Of a stretch of 17,758 bases of DNA, positions 1-6,140 are shown one piece after another (the stretch's first letter is position 1; the number at the start of each line of letters is the position of its first letter). The translations under genes and the position numbers were made by a program. Where the stretch lies: positions 1 to 17,758 of the forward strand of contig CAYZVX010000061.1 of the NCBI GenBank assembly GCA_964482055.1, written 5' to 3'. The notes under the pieces were generated by a model. That model was not told where the DNA came from, did not search any database, and worked only from the letters and a program-made list of their open reading frames with translations. This stretch comes from G020354085 sp964482055. Its GTDB lineage: Bacteria; Pseudomonadota; Gammaproteobacteria; Acidiferrobacterales; Sulfurifustaceae.

Positions 1-145
1 AGCAGACCGACCGGTTCGCAACGCGATCCATCACCACCGCGCTAATATCAACCCGTCGCGCTGCACGCATCGCGGCATCCCGCAGTTCGAGCCGGCGAAC
101 TCCGAGCCCGATACAGGGGTCCAGCGGTGCGTTGAGAAACGCCAT
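1..145 (-). CDS. Possible partial ORF at the left edge, unidentified
   Basis: An open frame runs from an ATG at 145 to the left edge without a stop, giving about 48 codons that begin MAFLNAPLDP. Third codon positions are mostly G or C, as in the real genes here, but a stretch this short is often open by chance in GC-rich DNA. AAGG lies directly against the ATG, too close for a normal ribosome binding site. I recognise no family. It could be the N-terminus of a gene continuing to the left. The remaining sequence from 146 to 281 shows nothing I can support. Confidence 0.2.
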   Translation of the reverse strand, partial: MAFLNAPLDPCIGLGVRRLELRDAAMRAARRVDISAVVMDRVANRSVC

Positions 146-301
146 CCTTGGCACTTCGCAGTTCGCTTGGCCGCGGCGCATCTCTGCGGCGCCTGGCAGT
201 TCGTTTTTCAAGGAACTGCTAGCGGTCGGCGGCGCGGCTCGGTAGTCCGGGGCCGGGTGACGGGATGGCGATTTGTCGCCACCTCGTGCTATGTCTTGGC
301 C

Positions 302-868
302 ATGAGCGCCGTGTTGAATCCACCCCTCCAACCCCATCGCTTCACCCGCGAGGAATACGAGCGCATGGTAGCGGCTGGCGTATTCGCACCCGACGCCCGC
401 CTCGAGCTCCTGGAAGGAGAGATCATCGACATGACCCCCCAGAAAAGCCGCCAGGCGACGGCGGTCAGGCTCATCGAAGATGCGCTCCGTAGCGCGTTCG
501 GGGCGGGCTTCGACGTAAGAACGCAGCTTCCGCTTTCCGTCGGTGAGTTTTCCGAGCCGGAACCCGATGTCGCGGTTGTGAAAGGAAGTCCGCGCGACTA
601 CCGCGATGCCCATCCTGCCTCGGCGGTGCTGGTGGTGGAAGTCTCGGAGACAACCCTTGAGTATGACCGCCAGCGCAAGCTGCCGGTCTATGCGCGTGCC
701 GGTATCCCGCAGTATTGGATCCTGGATGTCGAAGGCGAAAGTCTCGAGGTTTACCGGGAGCCAGCGGGCGATAGCTACGGGCGGCGGCAGGTCTTGCGTG
801 CGGGAGAAGTCGTGGACCTGCCGGGCGGGATTGCCGGCGCGATACCGGTATCCGACCTTCTTCCCTGA
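302..868 (+). CDS. Uma2-family (DUF820) putative endonuclease, copy 1
   Basis: A 188-residue protein of the Uma2/DUF820 family, which has a PD-(D/E)XK nuclease-like fold. Visible family marks are the N-terminal FTREEYERM and LELLEGEII segments, the acidic EPEPDV (Asp89), the VVEVS strand (Glu113), Lys126 in the RQRKLPVYARAGIPQYW region, and the closing YWILD. These fit the usual D...E...K active-site pattern of the family, whose targets are poorly known. The frame is open upstream to 167, but the ATG at 302 is chosen because the family homology begins there and because it is the start shared with the identical gene at 2588. No clear ribosome binding site precedes it. It is convergent with the nucleotidyltransferase fragment downstream. 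Confidence 0.85.
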   Translation: MSAVLNPPLQPHRFTREEYERMVAAGVFAPDARLELLEGEIIDMTPQKSRQATAVRLIEDALRSAFGAGFDVRTQLPLSVGEFSEPEPDVAVVKGSPRDYRDAHPASAVLVVEVSETTLEYDRQRKLPVYARAGIPQYWILDVEGESLEVYREPAGDSYGRRQVLRAGEVVDLPGGIAGAIPVSDLLP

Positions 869-870
869 CT

Positions 871-910
871 CCGCTGACGGCCCCGCGTGCCACAACAGCG
901 GGGTCAGCGG
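871..910. terminator. Hairpin between convergent genes, copy 1
   Basis: Outer arms CCGCTGA (871-877) and TCAGCGG (904-910) and inner arms CCCCGC (881-886) and GCGGGG (898-903) pair, with a 3-base bulge and an 11-base loop. It lies just after the Uma2 stop, and its right arm contains the TGA stop of the convergent nucleotidyltransferase fragment. The place suggests a bidirectional terminator, although no T-run follows on either strand. Confidence 0.5.
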
Positions 911-1275
911 TCTCGGGGTGACCCAGATTCGCGCAGACGCGCGCGTGCCCGCGCCAACTGCTCCGGCACCCCGATGTCGAGAAACGGCTGCCCGGAGACC
1001 GTAATTGCCTCGACCCGCAGCCCGGCCTCGATCGCGGCCTGGATGAGGTGCCCCACGTGCAGCTCCGCGCCTTCGCCCGAGGCAGGCCCCTGCAGCCGAT
1101 CGTGCAGGAACTCGGTGAACGCGGGCGTCCACAGCGCAAGGCCCCAGGTCTGTGTCAGTGTCGTGTGCGCGGGCTTGACCACGATCCTGCGCACGCCCCC
1201 CTCGGCGTCTACCTCCACCACATCCATGATCTCGGGCCGGTCGGCCGGGAACAGACCAAGTACCACATCGGCGTG
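904..1275 (-). pseudogene. C-terminal fragment of sugar nucleotidyltransferase-like gene
   Basis: This is identical to the last 124 codons or so of the intact gene at 3190-3975, from the ADVVLGLFPADRP region to the terminal GSPRDR. The N-terminal half with the nucleotide-binding signature is absent because homology ends at the repeat boundary, 1275. The frame continues upstream into about 26 unrelated codons and meets a TGA at 1354-1356. A GTG near 1266 could still allow translation of about 120 residues. Without the signature loop it should not be catalytic. It is best read as a remnant created by the duplication. Confidence 0.8.
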
Positions 1276-1360
1276 TGTCAGCGCGTGATGGCCGGGTTTA
1301 CCGTGGGCTGCGGGGAATTTCTTGGCGAAAGCCGCGCCGATCCAATCTTTGTCTCATTGC

Positions 1361-1792
1361 TCAGAAAAAGCGCACGACCTCCAATCCAAGGGCTTTCCCG
1401 GCGTCGGCCATCGTGCGATCGGCGGTGGCGAGCCGGCGAGCGGGAATCGCCTGGATTATGGCTAGGTGCAGGGCATCGAGCGTGCGCAGCGGCAGCCTTC
1501 CGAGACGAGTGATCAGGCCCAACGCGGCAATCAGGTGGTCGTCCGCGACCGGATGCAGCTGCAAGAAACCGGCGCGCACGTCGTCTTCGAAGGCAGCGAA
1601 CACACGGGACTCGACGGTCTTTTTGATTTCGCCCGCGCGACGGCGTCGGGCCAGCAGACAGCGGAATTCGACCACGGAGAGGCTGCTGATGGCCGCCGAG
1701 GATTGCTCCTGAATGAATGCCTCGAACTTATTCGCGAACGGCTCGTTGAGATACCACTTGGCCAGCGCGCTGGTGTCGAGGTATGGCCCCAT
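1361..1792 (-). CDS. vapC: PIN-domain ribonuclease toxin, VapC type
   Basis: A 143-residue PIN-domain protein, the usual size for VapC toxins. The metal-binding acidic residues are in place: Asp6 in YLDTSAL, Glu42 in SVVEF, Asp106 in LDALHLA and Asp125 in ATADRTM. Family members cleave RNA, often tRNA or rRNA, and are held inactive by the cognate antitoxin. The ATG at 1792 overlaps the stop of the antitoxin gene (TGATG), so the two are translationally coupled. The pair sits between the two copies of the 994-bp repeat. All key residues are present, so the toxin is probably functional, but its RNA target cannot be told from sequence. Confidence 0.9.
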   Translation of the reverse strand: MGPYLDTSALAKWYLNEPFANKFEAFIQEQSSAAISSLSVVEFRCLLARRRRAGEIKKTVESRVFAAFEDDVRAGFLQLHPVADDHLIAALGLITRLGRLPLRTLDALHLAIIQAIPARRLATADRTMADAGKALGLEVVRFF

Positions 1793-2019
1793 CAGCGCTC
1801 ATTCCGATCGGCACGGACGTGCTTCTCGCTACCCTTTTTCAGTCGCGGCATGCTGGCGCGCAGTTCCGCATGCGACGGCATCCGTCGCTTGGCGCGCAAC
1901 GGCAGCAGGCGCGCAATCGGTTGGCCGCGGCGCGTCACCACAACCTCACCTTCGCGCGACACCAGCTCGTCGAGCTGCGCAAGTTCTTTGCGAACTTCCC
2001 GGATGCTGAGCTTTTTCAT
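1792..2019 (-). CDS. Antitoxin, Phd/YefM-like, partner of VapC
   Basis: A 75-residue protein starting MKKLSIREVRKELAQLDELV and containing EVVVTRRGQPIARLLPL. This is the N-terminal DNA-binding fold of Phd/YefM-type antitoxins. A basic, polar C-terminal tail follows, which would wrap the toxin. The frame is open further upstream to 2088, but the ATG at 2019 is preferred: homology starts exactly there and a longer start would run through the inverted-repeat operator. The gene precedes and overlaps the toxin in the usual antitoxin-first order. Antitoxins of this family repress their own promoter, alone or with the toxin, which fits the operator 12 bases upstream. No strong ribosome binding site is visible. 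Confidence 0.87.
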   Translation of the reverse strand: MKKLSIREVRKELAQLDELVSREGEVVVTRRGQPIARLLPLRAKRRMPSHAELRASMPRLKKGSEKHVRADRNER

Positions 2020-2031
2020 AGCAGAAACCCG

Positions 2032-2060
2032 TGTGCCACAAGCGCGCGAATTGTGGCACA
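2032..2060. promoter_or_regulatory. Inverted-repeat operator of the toxin-antitoxin operon
   Basis: A perfect inverted repeat with 10-bp arms, TGTGCCACAA (2032-2041) and TTGTGGCACA (2051-2060), separated by 9 bases. The arm centres are 19 bases apart, about two helical turns, so they would lie on one face of DNA. It begins 12 bases upstream of the antitoxin ATG on the minus strand. Position and form fit autorepression by the antitoxin-toxin complex. The -35 and -10 boxes are not clear to me. Confidence 0.7.
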
Positions 2061-2084
2061 GCGCTTTGCCCCGCGCAATCCGCG

Positions 2085-2540
2085 CCAATCGGAGATCGAC
2101 AGGGCTTCCACTCGCATCCCGTCGGTGATGCGGCCTAGATGACGTTCCCGACGTGGAGTTCCATTCCTTCGCTCGACGCGGTCTTCTGTTTCAATTGATC
2201 GTGTAAGAACTCCGTGAACGCTGTCGTCCACACGGCGATGCCCCAGGTATGGGTCAGGTCGGCGCAGGCGGGTTTGACGAGTATGCGGCGGGCCACACCC
2301 TCGTTGCCGACATCGACCACATCCATGGTGCTTGGGCGATCGGCGGGAAAAAGGCCGAGCACCACGTCGGCGCCGCTGCGCGTCTGGTACGCCAGCAGAC
2401 TCACGTAGGCGTCGTCGGGGGGAACAGGATGTCGGGGAAACCCAGCGCGACGATGGCCTCGCGCACGAAAGGATAGGTGTAGCCGAGCGTGTTGGGCGGT
2501 CCGGCGGTCGGCGGGACGGTCCGGTATGCGCGGTGCTAGC
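2085..2540 (-). pseudogene. Diverged, disrupted nucleotidyltransferase remnant
   Basis: Reading leftward on the minus strand, the conceptual product matches the intact gene at 3190-3975 from about its residue 87 (AYRTVPPTAGPP against AYLAVPPTAGPP) to about residue 230 (MRVEALSIS against LRVEAITVS). By eye about two thirds of residues agree, so this is an older paralogue and not part of the recent duplication. Three lesions are visible: a C-run of six where seven would keep frame (2417-2422), a TAG at 2135-2137 where the intact gene has Gln, and a further one-base loss just after it. The N-terminal part with the active-site loop is missing; homology ends about 28 bases before the right repeat copy. 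It is certainly nonfunctional as an enzyme. Confidence 0.8.
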
Positions 2541-2587
2541 TTACGATGAGCTAGTGATAGGCGGTCCCCTCGTGCTATGTCTTGGCC

Positions 2588-3154
2588 ATGAGCGCCGTGT
2601 TGAATCCACCCCTCCAACCCCATCGCTTCACCCGCGAGGAATACGAGCGCATGGTAGCGGCTGGCGTATTCGCACCCGACGCCCGCCTCGAGCTCCTGGA
2701 AGGAGAGATCATCGACATGACCCCCCAGAAAAGCCGCCAGGCGACGGCGGTCAGGCTCATCGAAGATGCGCTCCGTAGCGCGTTCGGGGCGGGCTTCGAC
2801 GTAAGAACGCAGCTTCCGCTTTCCGTCGGTGAGTTTTCCGAGCCGGAACCCGATGTCGCGGTTGTGAAAGGAAGTCCGCGCGACTACCGCGATGCCCATC
2901 CTGCCTCGGCGGTGCTGGTGGTGGAAGTCTCGGAGACAACCCTTGAGTATGACCGCCAGCGCAAGCTGCCGGTCTATGCGCGTGCCGGTATCCCGCAGTA
3001 TTGGATCCTGGATGTCGAAGGCGAAAGTCTCGAGGTTTACCGGGAGCCAGCGGGCGATAGCTACGGGCGGCGGCAGGTCTTGCGTGCGGGAGAAGTCGTG
3101 GACCTGCCGGGCGGGATTGCCGGCGCGATACCGGTATCCGACCTTCTTCCCTGA
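2588..3154 (+). CDS. Uma2-family (DUF820) putative endonuclease, copy 2
   Basis: The 188-residue product is identical to that of 302-868, with the same PD-(D/E)XK-like residues (Asp89, Glu113, Lys126). A TTG two codons upstream is also in frame, but the ATG is preferred because homology to the family starts there. Only the 20 bases directly upstream are shared with copy 1, so the two genes have different promoters further out and may be expressed differently. The gene is convergent with the intact nucleotidyltransferase, with stops 35 bases apart and a hairpin between them. Many genomes carry several diverged Uma2 genes; two identical ones this close are less usual. Confidence 0.85.
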   Translation: MSAVLNPPLQPHRFTREEYERMVAAGVFAPDARLELLEGEIIDMTPQKSRQATAVRLIEDALRSAFGAGFDVRTQLPLSVGEFSEPEPDVAVVKGSPRDYRDAHPASAVLVVEVSETTLEYDRQRKLPVYARAGIPQYWILDVEGESLEVYREPAGDSYGRRQVLRAGEVVDLPGGIAGAIPVSDLLP

Positions 3155-3156
3155 CT

Positions 3157-3196
3157 CCGCTGACGGCCCCGCGTGCCACAACAGCGGGGTCAGCGG
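3157..3196. terminator. Hairpin between convergent genes, copy 2
   Basis: Same structure as at 871-910, with 7-bp outer and 6-bp inner stems, a 3-base bulge and an 11-base loop. It sits between the stop of Uma2 copy 2 and that of the intact nucleotidyltransferase and includes the latter's stop codon. It is a likely bidirectional transcription end, though without a T-run. Confidence 0.5.
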
Positions 3197-3975
3197 TCTC
3201 GGGGTGACCCAGATTCGCGCAGACGCGCGCGTGCCCGCGCCAACTGCTCCGGCACCCCGATGTCGAGAAACGGCTGCCCGGAGACCGTAATTGCCTCGAC
3301 CCGCAGCCCGGCCTCGATCGCGGCCTGGATGAGGTGCCCCACGTGCAGCTCCGCGCCTTCGCCCGAGGCAGGCCCCTGCAGCCGATCGTGCAGGAACTCG
3401 GTGAACGCGGGCGTCCACAGCGCAAGGCCCCAGGTCTGTGTCAGTGTCGTGTGCGCGGGCTTGACCACGATCCTGCGCACGCCCCCCTCGGCGTCTACCT
3501 CCACCACATCCATGATCTCGGGCCGGTCGGCCGGGAACAGACCAAGTACCACATCGGCGTGCGTGCGGGCCTGGTGTGCGAGCAGCTTCACAAAGGCATC
3601 CTCGGGCTCGAACAGGATGTCCGGGAAGCCGAGCGCCACGATCGCCTCGCGCACAAAGGGGTAGGCGTAATCGAGCGTGTAGGGCGGGCCGGCGGTGGGC
3701 GGCACGGCCAGGTAGGCGAGGCGCATGTCGACGATGGCGCCGTCCATGTAGTAGGCGGGGATGTCCCACTTGCCCGCGCGCAGGACGATAAGCGCCTCGG
3801 TGATGCCGGCGCGGCGCATCTTCTCAAGCAAATAGTGGCTCACGGCCTTGGGCTGCGGGCCGTCGGGTGTGTCGCGCGTGCCGATTGGCAGAATTTCCTT
3901 GCTGCAGGGCAGGGGGCCGAGGCGCGTGGCGTAGCCCGCCGCGGGGATCAGCCCGATCACCTTGTGACCTGACAC
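3190..3975 (-). CDS. Sugar nucleotidyltransferase-like protein
   Basis: A 261-residue protein of the nucleotidyltransferase fold that makes NDP-sugars from sugar-1-phosphates. The N-terminal signature is at residues 12-32, IPAAGYATRLGPLPCSKEILP, with Arg18 and Lys26 in the positions of the family's G-x-G-T-R-x(n)-K loop. LFPADRP (146-152) resembles the usual strand with a metal-binding Asp. VSGQPFLDIGVPEQL (231-245) resembles the typical C-terminal W-x-D-x-G-T-P segment. The substrate cannot be assigned; the first glycines differ from RmlA and GalU. The GTG at 3975 is chosen because AAGGA lies six bases before it. It follows galE on the same strand after 124 bases, consistent with polysaccharide sugar metabolism. 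Two damaged relatives lie nearby. Confidence 0.8.
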   Translation of the reverse strand: MSGHKVIGLIPAAGYATRLGPLPCSKEILPIGTRDTPDGPQPKAVSHYLLEKMRRAGITEALIVLRAGKWDIPAYYMDGAIVDMRLAYLAVPPTAGPPYTLDYAYPFVREAIVALGFPDILFEPEDAFVKLLAHQARTHADVVLGLFPADRPEIMDVVEVDAEGGVRRIVVKPAHTTLTQTWGLALWTPAFTEFLHDRLQGPASGEGAELHVGHLIQAAIEAGLRVEAITVSGQPFLDIGVPEQLARARARLRESGSPRDR

Positions 3976-4099
3976 GTCGTTCCTTGCGTCCTGCGCGATG
4001 ACTGGGTGAGCTGCGGCCTTTTCGATGTGGCCGTGGCTCGGGATCTGCGGGTGAAGCCAGGCCTTAGCGCTTCGAGCGCATCTCGCTCACCGGGCGTTC

Positions 4100-5092
4100 T
4101 CACCGCCCCATTGCCTTCAGTTTGCGCTCCCAGTCGAGCGAGCTTTTCACGATCAGGTCGAGATTGTCGTACTTCGGCTTCCAGCCGAACAGCCTGCGAA
4201 TGCGCTCGACGCCGGCCACCAGACTCGGCGGATCGCCGGCGCGGCGCGGCTCCTCGCGAATCGCGATGGGCAGGCCGTTTACGCGCTGCACCGAATCGAG
4301 CACCTCGCGCACGCTGTAGCCGTGGCCATAGCCGCAATTGAGCGTCACCGACACGCCGCCCTGGCGCAGATAATCGAGCGCCTTGAGGTGCGCGTCGGCC
4401 AGGTCCTCGACGTGGATGTAATCGCGCACGCCGGTGCCATCGGGTGTCGGGTAGTCGGTGCCGAAGATCGAGACGTGCGGGCGCTTGCCGACTGCGGCCT
4501 CGGCCGCGACCTTGATGAGCAGCGTCGCCTTTGGCGTCGACTGGCCGATGCGGCTCTGCGGGTCGGAGCCGGCCACGTTGAAGTAGCGCAGCACCGCGTA
4601 GCGCAGCGGGCTTGCCGTGCCCAGATCGCGCAGCATCCACTCGCTCATGAGCTTGGAGGTGCCGTAAGGGTTGATGGGTTCGGTCGGCGAGTCCTCCGTA
4701 GCCAGCCCGCCGGCGGGAATGCCGTACACCGCGGCGGTCGAGGAGAACACGAAGTGCTTCACACCCGCTTCCTGGCAGCATTCGAGGAGATTGCGCGTGC
4801 TGCAGGTGTTGTTGCGGTAGTACTTGAGCGGATCGGCGACCGACTCCGGCACGATGGTGTGCGCGGCGAAATGCATCACGGTGTCGACGTCGTGCTCGCG
4901 CAGCAGGCGCGCGACCAGATCGCGATCGCCCGTGTCGCCCACCACCAGCTTGCCGTACAGCACCATGTCCGCGAAGCCGGTGGAGAGATTGTCGAGCACG
5001 ACGATTTGTTCACCGGCTTCGCCGAGCTGGCGCACCACGTGGCTGCCGATGTAACCGGCGCCGCCGGTCACGAGAATCGATTTGCGGGTCAT
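4100..5092 (-). CDS. galE: UDP-glucose 4-epimerase
   Basis: A 330-residue short-chain dehydrogenase/reductase of the GalE family, which interconverts UDP-glucose and UDP-galactose in the cytoplasm using bound NAD. The NAD-binding GGAGYIG is at residues 10-16, the catalytic SST at 117-119 and the YGTSK pair (Tyr143, Lys147) follow. Further family marks are RYFNVAGSDP, DGTGVRDYIHVEDLADAH and the C-terminal GWKPKYDNLD. The length is normal for the family and the gene is intact. The ATG at 5092 fits the start of homology; only a weak GAG lies upstream. The product would supply UDP-galactose for lipopolysaccharide or exopolysaccharide, a role that suits the nucleotidyltransferase-like gene downstream. 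Confidence 0.95.
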   Translation of the reverse strand: MTRKSILVTGGAGYIGSHVVRQLGEAGEQIVVLDNLSTGFADMVLYGKLVVGDTGDRDLVARLLREHDVDTVMHFAAHTIVPESVADPLKYYRNNTCSTRNLLECCQEAGVKHFVFSSTAAVYGIPAGGLATEDSPTEPINPYGTSKLMSEWMLRDLGTASPLRYAVLRYFNVAGSDPQSRIGQSTPKATLLIKVAAEAAVGKRPHVSIFGTDYPTPDGTGVRDYIHVEDLADAHLKALDYLRQGGVSVTLNCGYGHGYSVREVLDSVQRVNGLPIAIREEPRRAGDPPSLVAGVERIRRLFGWKPKYDNLDLIVKSSLDWERKLKAMGR

Positions 5093-5215
5093 TGTTTTCT
5101 CGCGTGTGATTGGGGTCGGTTGGCCGTCATTGGACCTTGCACAATTGATGGCTTGGCGACTTCGGGTAGTTCCCTAGTGTGTCCCGGACTGCGCTTCGCT
5201 CGGCAACCGCTCTGA

Positions 5216-5231
5216 TGCACATCAATGTGCA
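5216..5231. promoter_or_regulatory. 16-bp palindrome upstream of galE
   Basis: TGCACAT, CA, ATGTGCA: a perfect 7-bp inverted repeat with a 2-base centre, about 125 bases upstream of the galE start. It could be a binding site for a dimeric regulator acting on galE. The rest of the 5093-5458 stretch holds no gene I can support. The chance of such a short palindrome in 420 bases is not negligible. Confidence 0.3.
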
Positions 5232-5458
5232 AATGCCGCGCGAGGGCAGGAGCCCGAAGCGGCCATGCATTGCTCTACCGTCTGCATCCGTGCAGTCGTC
5301 CCGCCGGGCTACTGGCGTCGAGACGAGCGTGACGAAAACGAGGGCCAATCGAATCGTTACGCGCTTTTTCGTGCCGAGAGGCTAGCATTCGATTCGCATC
5401 GGTCACAAGCGCGGATCATCGATTCGCACGCCGCAGCGCGTCGGGAATCCGTCGCGAT

Positions 5459-5488
5459 TTGACGATCCGTCCCGGAAGGCCGTAAACT
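5459..5488 (+). promoter_or_regulatory. Promoter of the tRNA-Val gene
   Basis: TTGACG (5459-5464) matches five of six bases of the sigma-70 -35 box, and TAAACT (5483-5488) matches four of six bases of the -10 box, with an 18-base spacer. Transcription would begin near 5495, some 18 bases before the mature tRNA, which fits a short leader. Confidence 0.6.
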
Positions 5489-5512
5489 CCCAGCCCGAAT
5501 CGGATCACAGCC

Positions 5513-5587
5513 GGGCGATTAGCTCAGTGGTAGAGCACCGCCTTCACACGGCGGGGGTCGCAAGTTCGAGCCTTGCATCGCCCACCA
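5513..5587 (+). tRNA. tRNA-Val, anticodon CAC
   Basis: The acceptor stem GGGCGAT (5513-5519) pairs with ATCGCCC (5577-5583), followed by discriminator A and an encoded CCA at 5585-5587. The D-arm begins AGCTCAGTGGTAGAGC. The anticodon stem CCGCC/GGCGG closes the loop TTCACAC with anticodon CAC, which reads GTG. The T-arm contains GTTCGAGCC. All stems pair well and the length is normal, so it should be functional. No integrase lies beside it in this window, and there is no sign of a partial tRNA copy that would mark an attachment site. Confidence 0.97.
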
Positions 5588-6072
5588 TTTCTTTTCTTCT
5601 TCTTCGGCATTCTCGCCTGTAAGTTCTCCGCAAACGCCTCCTCGGCTGCCGTCATCCCGCCAAGCCTGCCCGAGCGGCGAGCCATGGCCTGCGAGCCACC
5701 GAGGTACCCCGCACCCGGTCGGAAACTTTCCGCGGCGAGATGCAGGTAGTTCTCGGGCGCTGTTGCGGTCTCGCAGGCCCCCTCGCTCGATAGGGCACGC
5801 TGGCGTGTGCGCTGCGTCCACTGCCGTCTTGCTGGCCGCTCGCGCGCAGCTGATGCCCCTTTAACTGTTGCTCCTCTGGTCTCGACGGCGCTGTGCGCGG
5901 AGATGCGCTCTGCTGGGTCGGGTGGCGCGGACACTCGCTGTTGCCGGAAGGACACCCTTGGCTTGCTTTCCTATTAGGTTCCAGCCCGCCAGGGCGCGCG
6001 GCTGCGTTCGCCCGACATTGGCAAGCGCGGCAACCTGGGAGATCTTCAGCATAGCCGTTCGTCGGAAACCCC
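5588..6072. other. Stretch without a convincing gene
   Basis: About 485 bases between tRNA-Val and the DUF6502 promoter region. It starts with a pyrimidine-rich run (5588-5607) that may help end the tRNA transcript, but no hairpin precedes it apart from the tRNA itself. Minus-strand open frames cross it, but one runs through the tRNA gene and the other through the start of DUF6502. Neither has a recognisable domain or a good ribosome binding site. Confidence 0.5.
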
Positions 6073-6102
6073 TTTACCAGCGCCTTTGATATCCAGTAAA
6101 TA

Positions 6103-6135
6103 TGGGAATATCGTCCCAATGGGACGATATTCCCA
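6103..6135. promoter_or_regulatory. 33-bp palindrome, candidate operator of the DUF6502 gene
   Basis: Arms TGGGAATATCGTCCCA (6103-6118) and TGGGACGATATTCCCA (6120-6135) are perfect inverted complements around a single central A. The palindrome ends five bases before the ATG at 6141. A weak promoter may lie just upstream: TTTACC (6073-6078) and TAAATA (6097-6102), 18 bases apart, which would place the transcription start inside the palindrome. That is a common operator position. As the downstream gene encodes a helix-turn-helix protein, autoregulation is a reasonable inference. There is no T-run, so it is not a terminator. A hairpin in the mRNA masking the start is an alternative. Confidence 0.6.
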
Positions 6136-6140
6136 AAGTT

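Larger units (their letters stand above)
282..1275. repeat. 994-bp direct repeat, left copy
   Basis: This segment matches 2568-3561 at a constant offset of 2286 bases, and I found no difference inside it. Identity stops sharply at both ends: base 281 is A against C at 2567, and base 1276 is T against C at 3562. It carries a complete Uma2-family gene, an intergenic hairpin and the 3' part of a nucleotidyltransferase gene. No terminal inverted repeats, transposase or target-site duplication are visible, so it is not an obvious insertion sequence. It may be a recent duplication or gene conversion, or an assembly error. Confidence 0.93.
2568..3561. repeat. 994-bp direct repeat, right copy
   Basis: This is the second copy of 282-1275. 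Here the nucleotidyltransferase part runs without a break into the full gene, so this copy probably keeps the ancestral right-hand arrangement and the left copy is derived. Its left end lies 28 bases from the diverged nucleotidyltransferase remnant. The 1292 bases between the copies are unique and carry the toxin-antitoxin pair. Direct orientation means homologous recombination could delete one copy together with that pair. Confidence 0.93.

Noticed and set aside
167..301. Upstream extension of Uma2 copy 1 to an ATG at 167
   Set aside because: The extra 45 residues have no family similarity and are not shared with copy 2, whose gene begins at the same internal ATG.
282..1275. Insertion sequence or composite transposon formed by the 994-bp repeats
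   Set aside because: No transposase is encoded, the ends are not inverted repeats and no target duplication is visible.
2135..3769. Long minus-strand open frame of about 544 codons
   Set aside because: It stitches together out-of-frame sequence of the intact nucleotidyltransferase, antisense of Uma2 copy 2 and the end of the diverged remnant. Only its last 90 codons or so carry recognisable homology, and these are described as the pseudogene.
5513..5587. tRNA-Val as an integration site of a mobile island
   Set aside because: No integrase gene and no direct repeat of the tRNA 3' end is seen on either side in this window.
5524..5955. Minus-strand open frames across the tRNA-Val gene
   Set aside because: They read the tRNA backwards, a well-known source of false proteins, and show no domain or ribosome binding site.
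6102..6140. ATG at 6102 as the DUF6502 start
   Set aside because: The added 13 residues are encoded entirely by the palindrome, and the family pattern starts later. It remains possible but less likely than 6141.
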